DNA of 8,553 nucleotides from an uncultured Clostridium sp. (lineage in GTDB: Bacteria > Bacillota > Clostridia > UBA1212 > UBA1255). The DNA is taken from NCBI GenBank assembly GCA_900555605.1, contig USLW01000070.1, positions 1-8,553 of the forward strand, written 5' to 3'. The translations under genes and the position numbers were made by a program. Position 1 is the first letter of the stretch; the number at the start of each line of letters is the position of its first letter. Below, piece by piece: positions 1-6,829 of the stretch. Under the pieces are notes generated by a model. The model did not search any database. It worked only from the letters and a program-made list of their open reading frames with translations, and was not told the origin of the DNA.

Positions 1-1836
1 GATGGGATTACCGCCGCGGCGATTGTCTATCATTTCTTAAAGAATACTCTGGAAATGGATATTGTATATATGCTGCCGGATCGCTTCGGAGACGGCTACG
101 GTATTTCCGAGACAGCGGTCCGTACGCTTGCACAGCAGGGCGTGACCTTGATTATCACCGTTGACAATGGAATCTCGGCCTATGCCGAACTTGCATTGGC
201 CGCAGAATTAGGTGTGGATGCGGTGGTAACGGATCATCACGCCTGCGGCGAGACGCTGCCGGACTGCTGCGCAGTGGTAAATCCCGGGAGAGGCGATCAT
301 GTTTTTCCATGTAAATGTTTGGCGGGGGTAGGCGTGGCATACATGTTGGTATCTGCCATTGGCATTTCTATTGGACTGGAGCAGGAAACACAGGTTTATC
401 TGCCCATAGCTGCCATCGGAACCATCGGGGACTCCGTGCCCCTGACAGAAGAAAACAGGATTCTTGTAAAATGCGGACTGGAGCGGCTTTGCCGGAATGA
501 GTGGCCGGGGCTTGGCAGCCTGATGAAAAAGGTGCGGATGAAATGTGATGAACAGAATCCTCCCCGGGCGGCAAGCGTAGCGTTTCAGCTCGTCCCGAAG
601 CTGAATGCCGCGGCACGCATGGGAAGCGCGGCGCGGGCGCTGGAGCTTTTGCTGGCAGAGGACGAAGCGGCTGCGGAGAAGCTGGCGGATACGCTGATCG
701 AAGAAAACACGGCACGCCAAGAGACGGAGCGGTGTATTCTGGCGGAAGCGTCGGACAGAGACCATCTGAAAAGTACGGATGCGGATTGTGTCGTCGTCAG
801 CATGGGCGAGGGCTGGCATCCCGGCGTCATCGGCATTGTGGCCTCCCGCATGATGGAAAAATACCGGAAACCCGCCATTATTTTAACCTCTGAAACGCGG
901 GCGGACGGTTCTGCGGTAGCCAGAGGATCCGCACGTTCTCCCGGCGGAATGCATCTGCAAAAAGCATTGTCTGCCTGCGGCAGCCTTTTGCTGCGCTCCG
1001 GCGGTCATGAAAAAGCGGCGGGCTTAGAGATGGATCCGGCCAATATTCCGCAGCTCATTGCAGAGCTGAATGCATATGCGAAAGCGCACCGCGCGGAATG
1101 GGAAGAGCCGCTTTATACAGAGATTGATGTGATGGTGGCTCCGGAGGAGATCACAATAGAAAACGCGGCGTTTTTAAGTTGTTTAGAGCCTTTCGGGGAA
1201 GGAAATCCGGATCCTGTGCTGTGTACGTCGGGTCTGGAGGTAGAACGCTGCGCAAAGGTGGGAGAAGGCGGAAGACATCTGAAGCTGAGCCTGATCAGCA
1301 GAGAAAACGGCATAACGCGGCGCTTCGACGGCATTGCCTTTCAGGGCGGAGGCTTTGCGGACCTTTTAACGCGCATCGGAGCGGTCAGCATATTATACAG
1401 AATGGAGGTCGGCGTGTGGGCTGCCAGGCCGCAGCTTTCCTTAATTATCTCTGATATTCATGATTTCCCGTATGCGGTTGATAATCATATAAAATGTGTG
1501 TATAATAAAGGTTACATCACTTGCGCCAGCTTTGTGCTCAGCCGAGAAAGTCTGAGTGCGATGTACAAAGTGATGCGGAAATACGGGGACTCTTTTACGT
1601 TCGGCGACCTGCCGGAGATTCGGGACCAGCTCAGGCGTGCAGGATATGCCTGTACTTGGTATATGCTCAGAATGGGATTAGATGTATTTTTGGAATTGGG
1701 GCTTGCGCAGAAAAACGGCAAGTCAAAATATCTGATTCCCCGGAAACAGGAAAAAGTAGAATTATCCGGTTCACGGCGCTACCGGATGCTGGAACGGGCA
1801 AGTGAGACTGCGGTACGGGAATCAATCAGCAGTTAA
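1..1836 (+). CDS. recJ: Single-stranded-DNA-specific exonuclease RecJ (5' partial)
   Basis: RecJ is a 5'-to-3' exonuclease on single-stranded DNA that works in recombinational, mismatch and base-excision repair in the cytoplasm. The frame is open from base 1, so the gene begins upstream; the ATG at 55 is internal. The first residues, DGIT, are the end of DHH motif I. Numbering from the first residue in the window, DNG lies at 55-57, DHH at 78-80 and the GTIGD motif at about 140-144, together the Mn-binding phosphoesterase core. The DHHA1 part shows GWHPGVIGIVASR near 271-283 and GGH at 334-336, followed by LEPFGEGNP near 395-403 and the OB-like region. The last 120 or so residues form the extension typical of Firmicute RecJ, ending with a K-x-E-L-x-x-S-x-x-Y pattern. 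About 611 residues are present; roughly 70-90 N-terminal residues are probably missing. The stop lies 13 nt before rel, which suggests co-transcription. Confidence 0.96.
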   Translation, partial: DGITAAAIVYHFLKNTLEMDIVYMLPDRFGDGYGISETAVRTLAQQGVTLIITVDNGISAYAELALAAELGVDAVVTDHHACGETLPDCCAVVNPGRGDHVFPCKCLAGVGVAYMLVSAIGISIGLEQETQVYLPIAAIGTIGDSVPLTEENRILVKCGLERLCRNEWPGLGSLMKKVRMKCDEQNPPRAASVAFQLVPKLNAAARMGSAARALELLLAEDEAAAEKLADTLIEENTARQETERCILAEASDRDHLKSTDADCVVVSMGEGWHPGVIGIVASRMMEKYRKPAIILTSETRADGSAVARGSARSPGGMHLQKALSACGSLLLRSGGHEKAAGLEMDPANIPQLIAELNAYAKAHRAEWEEPLYTEIDVMVAPEEITIENAAFLSCLEPFGEGNPDPVLCTSGLEVERCAKVGEGGRHLKLSLISRENGITRRFDGIAFQGGGFADLLTRIGAVSILYRMEVGVWAARPQLSLIISDIHDFPYAVDNHIKCVYNKGYITCASFVLSRESLSAMYKVMRKYGDSFTFGDLPEIRDQLRRAGYACTWYMLRMGLDVFLELGLAQKNGKSKYLIPRKQEKVELSGSRRYRMLERASETAVRESISS

Positions 1837-1849
1837 CGGGGCATGAGAC

Positions 1850-4027
1850 ATGGAAAGCGACTATGCAAGATTAGCGGAAATTATCAAACAGCATAACCCC
1901 AATGCGGATCTGACGCTGTTAAGGAAAGCGTATGAGGTCGCTGATACCATGCATAATCAACAGAAACGAAAGTCAGGGGAACCCTTTATTATCCATCCTG
2001 TGGCAGTGGCAACCATGCTGGCCGAGATGGAGATGGATATGCCTTCTATCATTGCAGGCATGCTGCATGATGTCATTGAAGATACGCCGATGACCTATGA
2101 GGATGTGGAGGCGCAGTTCGGCAAAGAAATTGCCTATTTAGTGGACGGCGTTACAAAGCTGAAGCGGATTCCCACCGCCACCAAGGAAGAACTGCAGGCT
2201 GAGAATCTGCGTAAAATGTTTCTTTCTATGGCTTCGGATATCCGGGTTATCGTGATCAAGCTGGTAGACCGTCTGCACAATATGCGGACTCTCCAGTATC
2301 TGAATACGGACTCTCAGATTACAAAAGCCAGGGAGACGCTGGAAATCTATACACCGCTGGCCCACCGTCTCGGTATGACGAAGATCAAGTGGGAGTTAGA
2401 GGATTTATGTCTGAAATACCTGGATCCGCAGTCGTATGAAAGCTTAGTCAAACAAATCAGCCAGAAGCGCGAACAGCAGGAAGCATATATTAAGAAGATT
2501 CTGGATACCATCCGTGCGAAGACATCTGAAATGGGAATTCATGCATTCCTGGACGGCCGGCCGAAGCATTTGTACAGTATTCGGAAAAAAATGCTGGCGC
2601 AGGGCAAAACTCTGGATCAGATATACGATCTTCTGGCGATCCGGGTCATTGTGGACACGGTAAAGGAGTGCTATACGGTACTGGGTATTATCCATGAGCT
2701 GTATAAGCCGATGCCCGGCAGGTTCAAGGATTATATTGCTATGCCCAAGCCCAATATGTATCAGTCTCTGCATACGACTTTGATTGGTCCCGGGGGCTTC
2801 CCTTTTGAGGCGCAGATCCGGACGTGGGAGATGCATCGGACCGCGGAAATCGGAATCGCCGCGCACTGGAAGTACAAGGAAGGGGAGACCGGGCGGACAA
2901 AAGACGATTTCGACAGCAAACTCGAGTGGGTGCGGAATTTGCTGGATAATCAGAAGGAACTGGAGGATCCCAGCGAATTCCTCGAGACCTTTAAGATGGA
3001 TCTCTTTACGGATGAGGTGTTCGTTTTTACGCCGAAGGGTGATGTAAAATGTCTGCCGAAGGGGTCTACGCCCATTGATTTTGCATACAGCATCCACAGT
3101 GCTGTGGGCAACCGGATGATCGGCGCGAAAGTAAACGGCGAGATTAAGCCGCTGAATTACAGACTGCAGAACGGAGAATTTGTAGAAATTATTACTTCAC
3201 AGTCCAATCACGGTCCAAGCCGCGACTGGCTGAATATTGTCAAAAGCTCGGAAGCCAAAAGTAAGATCCGCCAATGGTTCAAGAAAGAGCGCCGGGAGGA
3301 AAATATCGAGCGGGGCAGGGAGCTGGTGGAGAAAGAACTGAAAAAATCAGGATATACCTATAGCCAGCTGTTTAAAAGCGAGTGGCTCGATCCCATCCTG
3401 AAAAAATATAAGTTCCACAGCGCGGATGATCTTCTGAACGTGATCGGCTTCGGCGAAATGAGCGCCCAGAAAATCGTGGGCCGTTTGCGGGATGAATATG
3501 TGAAGGCAGAAGAAAAGGATGAGAATCCGCTTCTGAAGCTGGAAGGCAAAAAAGAAAAGAAGGAAAAAGAGCGGCCGTCTGAGAACGGCATTATTGTAAA
3601 AGGAATCGATAACTGTTTGGTCCGTTTATCCCGCTGCTGCAATCCGGTGCCGGGAGATTCCATTGTAGGATATATCACAAGAGGCCGCGGCGTTTCCGTG
3701 CATCGTATGGACTGCCCGAATATCATGTCAATGAACGATACAGACAATCGGATGATTGACGTGCGCTGGGCGGGAGAAGGCAAAACCTCGTATATTGCGG
3801 AAATTGTCATTAAAGCGGTGGACAGCAGCAAGCTGCTGCTGGATGTGGTGAATATAATTGCGGAATCGAAAATCACCATGAAAGCCATCAATGCCAGAAC
3901 CACCAGAGATCACTATGAGTTGATTGATCTGACGATTGAAATATCCGAACGAAGCGAGCTGGACAAATTGATCAAAAAGATCAATCATATTGAAAATGTT
4001 GTGGAGGTCAGCAGGACGGTAAAATGA
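1850..4027 (+). CDS. relA: Bifunctional (p)ppGpp synthetase/hydrolase, Rel/SpoT homologue
   Basis: This enzyme makes (p)ppGpp from ATP and GDP/GTP on starved ribosomes and also hydrolyses it, controlling the stringent response. At 725 aa it has the usual long-RSH length. The HD hydrolase domain (about 1-200) keeps H49, H73-D74, E77-D78 and the DRLHN motif at 140-144, so hydrolysis should be active. The synthetase domain (about 235-345) has YSIRKK at 242-247, RFKD at 291-294 and E320 in the EAQIRT motif. RFKD is the signature of bifunctional enzymes, as opposed to ExDD of synthetase-only RelA. TGS lies at about 388-450, a helical region follows, then a lysine-rich linker (565-574), a Cys/His motif (C596, C597, H618, C622) and a C-terminal ACT domain (about 648-725). 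The start is well fixed: an in-frame TGA at 1844-1846 sits just upstream, and GGGG at 1838-1841 is a weak ribosome binding site. relA is the common database symbol; rel would describe the bifunctional type better. Confidence 0.97.
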   Translation: MESDYARLAEIIKQHNPNADLTLLRKAYEVADTMHNQQKRKSGEPFIIHPVAVATMLAEMEMDMPSIIAGMLHDVIEDTPMTYEDVEAQFGKEIAYLVDGVTKLKRIPTATKEELQAENLRKMFLSMASDIRVIVIKLVDRLHNMRTLQYLNTDSQITKARETLEIYTPLAHRLGMTKIKWELEDLCLKYLDPQSYESLVKQISQKREQQEAYIKKILDTIRAKTSEMGIHAFLDGRPKHLYSIRKKMLAQGKTLDQIYDLLAIRVIVDTVKECYTVLGIIHELYKPMPGRFKDYIAMPKPNMYQSLHTTLIGPGGFPFEAQIRTWEMHRTAEIGIAAHWKYKEGETGRTKDDFDSKLEWVRNLLDNQKELEDPSEFLETFKMDLFTDEVFVFTPKGDVKCLPKGSTPIDFAYSIHSAVGNRMIGAKVNGEIKPLNYRLQNGEFVEIITSQSNHGPSRDWLNIVKSSEAKSKIRQWFKKERREENIERGRELVEKELKKSGYTYSQLFKSEWLDPILKKYKFHSADDLLNVIGFGEMSAQKIVGRLRDEYVKAEEKDENPLLKLEGKKEKKEKERPSENGIIVKGIDNCLVRLSRCCNPVPGDSIVGYITRGRGVSVHRMDCPNIMSMNDTDNRMIDVRWAGEGKTSYIAEIVIKAVDSSKLLLDVVNIIAESKITMKAINARTTRDHYELIDLTIEISERSELDKLIKKINHIENVVEVSRTVK
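4013..4027 (+). promoter_or_regulatory. Ribosome binding site and ATGA stop/start overlap, rel to dtd
   Basis: AGGA at 4013-4016 is followed after 7 nt by ATG at 4024, which shares four bases with the TGA stop of the upstream gene. This is the classic arrangement for termination-reinitiation, so dtd output is expected to follow rel translation. Coupling itself is inferred. Confidence 0.7.
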
Positions 4028-4488
4028 GGGCAGTGGTGCAGCGTGTATCGGCGTCCCGCGTTCTTGTGGGCGGGGAAATAAAAGGGGCCATCGGCAGCGG
4101 ACTCAGCGTACTGGTCGGCGTATGCCGGGAGGATACGGAAACGGATGCGGAATATCTGGCAGAAAAGCTGGCGGGACTCCGCGTCTTTCCTGATGCCGAC
4201 GGCGTGATGAATTTATCTTTGCGGGATCTGCTGGCCGCGGGCCGCCCTGCGGAGGCGCTTGTAGTCAGTCAATTTACCCTATACGGAGACTGCAGAAAGG
4301 GCAGACGGCCTTCCTATATCCGGGCGGAAAAACCGGAGGAGGCCAATCGGCTGTATGAAGCAGTAGTGCGCGGCCTAAGAGCCCGGGGCATCCATACGCA
4401 GACCGGTGTTTTCCGGGCGGATATGCAGGTAGAGATCATTAATGACGGGCCCGTAACCCTGCTGATCGACAGTCAAAAAGAATTTTAA
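4024..4488 (+). CDS. dtd: D-aminoacyl-tRNA deacylase
   Basis: Dtd is a small homodimeric enzyme that hydrolyses D-aminoacyl-tRNAs (and, in the family, mischarged glycyl-tRNA), so that D-amino acids are recycled instead of blocking translation. The 154 aa product is of normal length, family members being about 145-150 aa. It starts with MRAVVQRVS, has the SQFTLYGD active-site motif at 82-89, the KGRRPS motif at 92-97, and the NDGPVT motif at 140-145, whose Gly-Pro is inserted into the partner's active site to reject L-amino acids. The start codon overlaps the rel stop as ATGA, and AGGA at 4013-4016 is a good ribosome binding site 7 nt upstream, so translation is probably coupled to rel. rel-dtd adjacency is common in Firmicutes. 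The product is soluble, with no signal peptide or membrane segment. Confidence 0.97.
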   Translation: MRAVVQRVSASRVLVGGEIKGAIGSGLSVLVGVCREDTETDAEYLAEKLAGLRVFPDADGVMNLSLRDLLAAGRPAEALVVSQFTLYGDCRKGRRPSYIRAEKPEEANRLYEAVVRGLRARGIHTQTGVFRADMQVEIINDGPVTLLIDSQKEF

Positions 4489-4493
4489 TGGTA

Positions 4494-4516
4494 TTCCCCG
4501 CCGTGACGGACGGGAA
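4494..4516 (+). repeat. Small inverted repeat just after dtd
   Basis: CCCG-CCG (4497-4503) pairs with CGG-CGGG (4507-4514, with one bulged A at 4510) around a TGA loop; two more A-T pairs can form after a bulged C. It lies 5 nt after the dtd stop. No T-run follows, so it does not look like an intrinsic terminator. It may protect the 3' end of dtd mRNA or be a chance fold. Confidence 0.45.
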
Positions 4517-4528
4517 ATTACAGAAGTA

Positions 4529-4577
4529 CGCCGGTGCGGCCATGTGCTGCGCAGCGGCAGCAGCACGGCGCCGGGCG
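4529..4577 (+). repeat. GC-rich imperfect hairpin in the dtd-MBL spacer
   Basis: The core is a perfect 7-bp stem, GTGCTGC (4544-4550) with GCAGCAC (4560-4566), around a 9-nt loop. It can be extended by GCC (4539-4541) with GGC (4567-4569), and further by CGCCGG (4529-4534) with CCGG and CG (4571-4577, one bulged G). The following sequence is purine-rich and carries the ribosome binding region of the next gene, not a T-run, so this is not a Rho-independent terminator. The whole spacer from 4489 to 4611 holds no recognisable gene and no convincing -35/-10 pair. A role in mRNA processing, stability or translation of the downstream gene is possible but inferred. Confidence 0.55.
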
Positions 4578-4584
4578 GCGTAAA

Positions 4585-4602
4585 AAGGGGAGAAAAGAAG
4601 GG
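4585..4602 (+). promoter_or_regulatory. Ribosome binding region deciding the MBL-hydrolase start
   Basis: A purine-rich stretch holds two Shine-Dalgarno-like cores: AAGGGGAG at 4585-4592, placed 10 nt before the ATG at 4603, and AAGGG at 4598-4602, placed 9 nt before the ATG at 4612. Both starts are in the same frame and differ by three residues, so the exact N-terminus is uncertain. The region is immediately downstream of the GC-rich hairpin and remains single-stranded if that hairpin forms. Confidence 0.6.
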
Positions 4603-4611
4603 ATGGATGGT

Positions 4612-5235
4612 ATGTTTCAATATAAACGGCTGGCCGCCGGCTTGATCGGATCCAATACGTATATTCTGTGGGATGACCGGAAGCAGGGCGCTGTGATTGA
4701 CTGCGGAAATTCCGCAGAAGCGATACAGGCTGTGACAGACGAGCAGAAAATTGAGATTCGGTATATTATTTTAACCCATGTCCATTTTGATCATATTTGT
4801 TTTCTGGCCGATATCCGGCGCTGCTTTCCGAAAGCCGAGGTCATTTGCCATGAGGCGGACAGCGCTTTTTTCGGAAACCCCCGCTTAAACGCATCCGTAT
4901 GTTTCGGGTCGGAGCGGCGATTTGAGGGCGCGGACAGAACCGTGACGGACGGTGTGGTTCTGCCTCTTTCCCAAGGCGCAGAGCTGAAAGTGATTGCAAC
5001 CCCGGGCCATACGCCGGGCAGTATCTGTATCCAAGCCGATAACCTGCTGTTTACGGGAGACACCCTTTTCTACGGCGGCTTCGGCAGAACGGATTTAGGT
5101 GCAGGCAGTATGGAAGAGCTGAGTGCTTCCATCCGGCGTCTGTACCAAATGGATCCGGGCCTGCTTGTCCTGCCGGGACACGGCACCACATCCTCCATCG
5201 GCAGGGAGAAGGCTGAGAATCCTTTCTATTATTAA
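4612..5235 (+). CDS. MBL-fold metallo-hydrolase, glyoxalase II-like (YcbL type)
   Basis: This is a soluble zinc-dependent hydrolase of the metallo-beta-lactamase fold. From the chosen start the product is 207 aa, the usual size of the short glyoxalase-II-like family found in bacteria. The metal site is complete: THVHFDH at 55-61 (H56, H58, D60, H61), H133 in PGHTPGS, D150 in FTGDTLF, and H190 in LPGHG. GGFGRTDL at 155-162 is also typical of the family. The substrate is unknown; thioesters such as S-lactoylglutathione or related thiol adducts are the usual suggestion, but nothing here proves it. The start at 4612 gives an N-terminus (MFQYKRL...SNTYIL) that fits the family and has AAGGG at 4598-4602 with 9-nt spacing. 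An ATG at 4603, served by AAGGGGAG at 4585-4592, is a close alternative. A GTG at 4534 would add residues encoded by the hairpin and is unlikely. A gene of this family between dtd and hemZ is a recurring clostridial arrangement. Confidence 0.9.
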   Translation: MFQYKRLAAGLIGSNTYILWDDRKQGAVIDCGNSAEAIQAVTDEQKIEIRYIILTHVHFDHICFLADIRRCFPKAEVICHEADSAFFGNPRLNASVCFGSERRFEGADRTVTDGVVLPLSQGAELKVIATPGHTPGSICIQADNLLFTGDTLFYGGFGRTDLGAGSMEELSASIRRLYQMDPGLLVLPGHGTTSSIGREKAENPFYY

Positions 5236-5238
5236 TAA

Positions 5239-5248
5239 ATGATATCAT
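5239..5248. repeat. 10-bp perfect palindrome between MBL gene and hemZ
   Basis: ATGATATCAT reads the same on both strands and lies in the 33-nt spacer, 3 nt after the MBL-hydrolase stop. A second, partly overlapping palindrome, ATCATGAT, is at 5246-5253. It is short and AT-rich; an operator is possible but I have no evidence beyond symmetry, and no promoter is evident beside it. Confidence 0.3.
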
Positions 5249-5261
5249 CATGATTCCAAGC

Positions 5262-5280
5262 GGGAGCGGTGTTGCTTTTG
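5262..5280 (+). promoter_or_regulatory. hemZ ribosome binding site with non-ATG start choices
   Basis: GGGAG (5262-5266) is the only Shine-Dalgarno-like core. Distances are 2 nt to GTG 5269, 5 nt to TTG 5272 and 11 nt to TTG 5278. Since the frame is closed upstream at 5251-5253 and offers no ATG before conserved residues, translation must use a GTG or TTG codon, which usually lowers initiation. Confidence 0.6.
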
Positions 5281-6795
5281 ACTGTCGAAGTGTATCATCC
5301 GGGGGATAAGCCTCCATATCACGTATATGAAGCGGTGCAGATTTTTCATGATGTGCTGCCGGAGCCGGTATTTGTTCCCCATGCGCGGGAGCTTTCTCTG
5401 GTGTTTTTGGATTGCGCGGGAAAAGCGGAAAATGAAAAAACGAATTCCGAAAATGCGGAAATTCACAGAGAGCGGATTTTATCCGAAGAAGAAATTTCGG
5501 CACAACTGCCGGCAGGCGGCATCTCGGCATGCGGAGGCTATCTTGAAAGAGATCCGGATAAATGGCAGAAACGGCAGATCTATCAGGCAATCAGCCGGTT
5601 TACGGGATATACCTCTCCTTGGGGATGCATGACGGGGATCCGCCCCGCAAAGATCGTAAATCATCTGCTGGAGGCCGGATTAAAGAGGCAGGAGGCTGCC
5701 GCACATTTAAAGGACTTTTATTTATGCCGGGAGGACAAATGCCGGCTTGCGATAGAAACTGCCGCACTTCAGGCGCCGTTTTTGGCGGAACAGCGGCGTC
5801 ATCCGGAGCATGTCGGCGTTTATGTGGGCATCCCCTTCTGCCCCAGCCGTTGTTTATATTGTTCGTTTCCGTCCCACTCCATTCAGAAATACGGGAAATC
5901 CGTAGAGCCGTATCTGAATCTGCTGGAGCAGGAGCTTGCCGCTGCTGCCGCGCTTCTTGACGAAAAGGGGTTGGCAGTCGAAAGCCTGTATTTAGGAGGC
6001 GGCACGCCTACGGCGCTGAATGAGGTGCAGTTTGCGCGATATATGGAAATGCTGCGGAATGTGTTTGCACGGCATTTTACAAGCGGTACGCTGCGGGAGT
6101 TTTCCCTTGAGGCCGGCCGGCCGGATAGTATTACGCGGAAAAAGCTGCGTGCTGCAAAGGAGACAGGGGTCAACCGGATCAGCATTAATCCCCAAACTAT
6201 GCAGGACGCGACGCTGCTGCTGATCGGCAGAAAGCATACGGCGGAGGATATCCGGCGGGCCTATGCAATGGCCAGAGAAGAGGGGTTTTCCAATATCAAT
6301 ATGGATCTCATCGCCGGACTTCCCGGAGAAACCGCGGATGATTTCCGGCGGACCCTGACGGAAGTCGGACGGATGGGGCCGGAGGCCGTGACGGTACATA
6401 CCCTGAGCATCAAACGGGCGGCAATTCTGAAGTATGATGAAAAGCGGAATCTGCTGACCTCCGGGCAAGTGGGGGAGATGGTGTCGGATGCTTCCCGGTT
6501 CGCAGCGGATTGGGGCATGCGGCCGTTTTATATGTACCGTCAGAAGCATATGCTCGGCAACCATGAAAATGTGGCGTACTGCAGGTCGGGCTGCGAAAGC
6601 CTCTATAACATCCATATTATGGAGGAGGATCAGACTATTCTTGCCGCCGGCGCCGGCGGCGTCTCCAAAGCCGTATTTCATGAAAACGGACAGACGCGCA
6701 TTGAAAGGGCATTCAATGTTAAGAGCGTGGAGGATTATTTAGCCCGTATGCCGGAAATGATTGCGCGCAAACGCAGGCTGCTGGATTCCATTTGA
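5269..6795 (+). CDS. hemZ: Coproporphyrinogen dehydrogenase HemZ (radical SAM)
   Basis: HemZ belongs to the oxygen-independent coproporphyrinogen III oxidase family of radical SAM enzymes. The family reaction is oxidative decarboxylation of two propionates in heme synthesis, but true activity of HemZ in anaerobes is not well proven. The 508 aa length agrees with known HemZ (about 500 aa) and exceeds HemN/HemW, because of an N-terminal domain of about 180 residues carrying the GIRPAKI motif at 123-129. The radical SAM cluster is C191-x3-C195-x2-C198, preceded by GIPF; GGGTPT at 243-248 is the SAM-binding glycine motif, and NMDLIAGLPGE (344-354) is typical of the HemN family. The frame has no ATG start: the in-frame stop is at 5251-5253 and the choices are GTG 5269, TTG 5272 and TTG 5278. 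GGGAG at 5262-5266 suits TTG 5272 or 5278 better than GTG 5269, so the N-terminus may be up to three residues shorter. It is the last gene of the plus-strand run. Heme genes are not seen nearby. Confidence 0.92.
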   Translation: MLLLTVEVYHPGDKPPYHVYEAVQIFHDVLPEPVFVPHARELSLVFLDCAGKAENEKTNSENAEIHRERILSEEEISAQLPAGGISACGGYLERDPDKWQKRQIYQAISRFTGYTSPWGCMTGIRPAKIVNHLLEAGLKRQEAAAHLKDFYLCREDKCRLAIETAALQAPFLAEQRRHPEHVGVYVGIPFCPSRCLYCSFPSHSIQKYGKSVEPYLNLLEQELAAAAALLDEKGLAVESLYLGGGTPTALNEVQFARYMEMLRNVFARHFTSGTLREFSLEAGRPDSITRKKLRAAKETGVNRISINPQTMQDATLLLIGRKHTAEDIRRAYAMAREEGFSNINMDLIAGLPGETADDFRRTLTEVGRMGPEAVTVHTLSIKRAAILKYDEKRNLLTSGQVGEMVSDASRFAADWGMRPFYMYRQKHMLGNHENVAYCRSGCESLYNIHIMEEDQTILAAGAGGVSKAVFHENGQTRIERAFNVKSVEDYLARMPEMIARKRRLLDSI

Positions 6796-6829
6796 GCGTC
6801 TGCTCATTTGTTTTTGCTTTTCTTTTTCC
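6793..6829 (+). terminator. Probable intrinsic terminator of the hemZ operon, spanning both convergent stop codons
   Basis: TGAGC (6793-6797) pairs with GCTCA (6802-6806) around a GTCT loop, and a T-rich tract interrupted by a few G and C follows at 6807-6829. The 5-bp stem is short, so efficiency may be modest. The first arm contains the hemZ TGA stop and the second arm is the complement of the ygiQ TGA stop. The T-tract is the reverse of the lysine codons at the ygiQ C-terminus. On the minus strand the hairpin is followed by mixed sequence, so it should act for hemZ only. Confidence 0.55.

Noticed and set aside
208..819. Long minus-strand open frame (203 codons) opposite recJ.
   Set aside because: It is a shadow of the strongly conserved RecJ frame, with no recognisable domain and a composition rich in Arg, His and Cys as expected for an antisense frame.
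2444..3097. Long minus-strand open frame (217 codons) opposite rel.
   Set aside because: Lies wholly within the conserved synthetase and TGS coding region; no domain pattern or ribosome binding site stands out.
3541..3575. Lysine/glutamate-rich stretch in Rel (residues about 565-575) as a possible insertion.
   Set aside because: A charged linker of variable length before the Cys/His-containing domain is normal in clostridial Rel proteins, and the flanking domains are in frame and intact.
4534..4611. Longer N-terminus of the MBL hydrolase from GTG 4534, adding 26 residues.
   Set aside because: The added residues are Arg/Gln-rich, are encoded by the GC-rich hairpin and do not resemble the family N-terminus; two ATG starts with ribosome binding sites lie downstream.
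925..5641. Eight GGATCC hexamers (925, 1032, 1209, 2422, 2965, 4648, 5151, 5636), where about two would be expected by chance.
   Set aside because: Many sit at Asp-Pro or Gly-Ser codon pairs in coding sequence of one strand, so codon use explains them; no spacing pattern suggests a functional signal.
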